DNA of 6,538 nt from Terriglobia bacterium (GTDB lineage Bacteria > Acidobacteriota > Terriglobia > UBA7540). The stretch is from positions 1 through 6,538 of the forward strand of contig JAIQGB010000255.1 in assembly GCA_020072905.1 (NCBI GenBank), in the 5' to 3' direction. The notes under the pieces are model-generated. The model was given only the letters and a program-made list of their open reading frames with translations. It was not told where the DNA came from and ran no database searches. Positions 6,072 through 6,538 of the stretch are shown piece after piece (position 1 is the first letter of the stretch; the number at the start of each line of letters is the position of its first letter). The position numbers and the translations under genes were made by a program.

Positions 6072-6187
6072 GGCGAGTATGCCCCTTGCCCGGCGCATTC
6101 GCGGCGCCGGCCCCCGGGGGTCGTCAGAGCGGCAGTTTACTTCGAATTGCCCCGCCTTGGAAAGGAGGCGGTGCGTGAGTCCGTCAT
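6072..6187. other. lptE-holA intergenic gap with two small GC-rich dyads
   Basis: This 116-base gap contains the perfect palindrome CCCCCGGGGG (6111-6120) and a 6-bp stem CCGCCT/AGGCGG (6152-6157 and 6166-6171) with an 8-base loop. Neither is followed by a T-run in the minus direction, so I do not call a terminator. The holA Shine-Dalgarno candidate AAGGGG is at 6087-6082. No clear promoter is visible, so read-through from lptE into holA is likely. Confidence 0.4.
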
Positions 6188-6538
6188 CTAAAAATTCTCC
6201 AGGATCTCGGTGACCAGGGTGCGCGCCATGTCCCGCGAGAGGCGGTCAAGAGCCGGGTCCTGCTCCTCGAAGAGGGCGGAAGGATTCTGGCTGATCTGGT
6301 ACTCCTCCCGGAAGATGTAGTTGTGATTGGAGAAGAGCACCTGCTTGGTGTGCTCGTCGATGAGGTCCACCTCCGCGAGCACTTGGACCTGGAGGGTCGT
6401 GGCGCGGCCCGTCGAGAGGTCGAAGGCGATGACGCCGGCGCGGATGTCTTTGATCTCGCCCTTCAGGACGGCGTCAGCGCCGGCCGGGTTGGGGGTGATG
6501 CGGAACTTGGTGCGCTCGATGAATTCCCGGGTGACCGC
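6188..6538 (-). CDS. lptE: LPS-assembly lipoprotein LptE-like protein, C-terminal part (5' end outside window)
   Basis: The frame is open from the window edge to TAG at 6190-6188, giving 116 C-terminal residues starting AVTREFIERTKFRI. LptE is an outer-membrane lipoprotein that plugs the LptD barrel and helps insert lipopolysaccharide. The visible part matches the family pattern: A-V-T-REF-ER-T near the helix, then PAGADAVLKGEI, strand residues with alternating hydrophobics (TTLQVQVLAEVDLID), FSNHNYIFREEYQIS and the C-terminal helix ALDRLSRDMARTLVTEILENF, which is the usual ending. A GTG at 6382 lies inside this continuous frame and is not a start. The lipoprotein signal and lipobox Cys would be outside the window. 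The position directly before holA supports the call, since lptE-holA adjacency is also found in E. coli. Sequence conservation of LptE is low, so the symbol rests partly on context. Confidence 0.85.
   Translation of the reverse strand, partial: AVTREFIERTKFRITPNPAGADAVLKGEIKDIRAGVIAFDLSTGRATTLQVQVLAEVDLIDEHTKQVLFSNHNYIFREEYQISQNPSALFEEQDPALDRLSRDMARTLVTEILENF

Noticed and set aside
1..6538. A new multi-gene defence, biosynthetic or mobile system
   Set aside because: All full genes are recognised housekeeping families in a plausible chromosomal order. No integrase, transposase, nuclease or toxin-antitoxin genes, or CRISPR repeats, were seen.

Overview
The window is GC-rich, gene-dense bacterial chromosome carrying housekeeping genes. 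An LptE-type outer-membrane lipoprotein gene means a diderm (Gram-negative type) host. The style of the proteins, the lptE-holA pairing and the short GCTGA-type intergenic repeats make me favour Acidobacteriota or a neighbouring uncultured phylum. That assignment is inference from recalled family features and was not tested by a search.

Layout, right to left along the minus strand: the 3' part of lptE (6538-6188, cut by the window edge), then holA (6071-4956). rpsT (4474-4737) sits on the plus strand. It converges on holA and diverges from hpt (4431-3856), which is followed by mutS (3708-1078). Last is a glycoside hydrolase family 3 (NagZ-like) gene that starts inside the mutS stop codon (ATGA) and runs off the left edge (1081-1). 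The lptE-holA order is the same as in E. coli. A 42-base gap carries overlapping, oppositely directed promoter candidates for rpsT and hpt. mutS appears to have its own sigma70-like promoter in the hpt-mutS gap.

Functionally the genes cover LPS export (LptE), clamp loading for replication (HolA delta), translation (S20), purine salvage (Hpt), mismatch repair (MutS) and a probably inactive peptidoglycan-recycling-type GH3 protein. MutS and HolA both work with the sliding clamp: MutS has a C-terminal QLTIF clamp-binding-type motif, and delta opens the clamp.

I do not see a new multi-gene system here. The points worth a second look are these. The GH3 reading frame is intact but lacks its catalytic residues. 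An 11+1+11 AT-rich palindrome sits in frame inside mutS. Two diverged pairs of inverted GCTGA-type repeats lie in the two intergenic gaps. Downstream of rpsT, a perfect 11-bp stem encloses a strong Shine-Dalgarno sequence in front of a 15-codon TTG reading frame. No tRNA, rRNA, CRISPR array, insertion sequence or transposase was seen.
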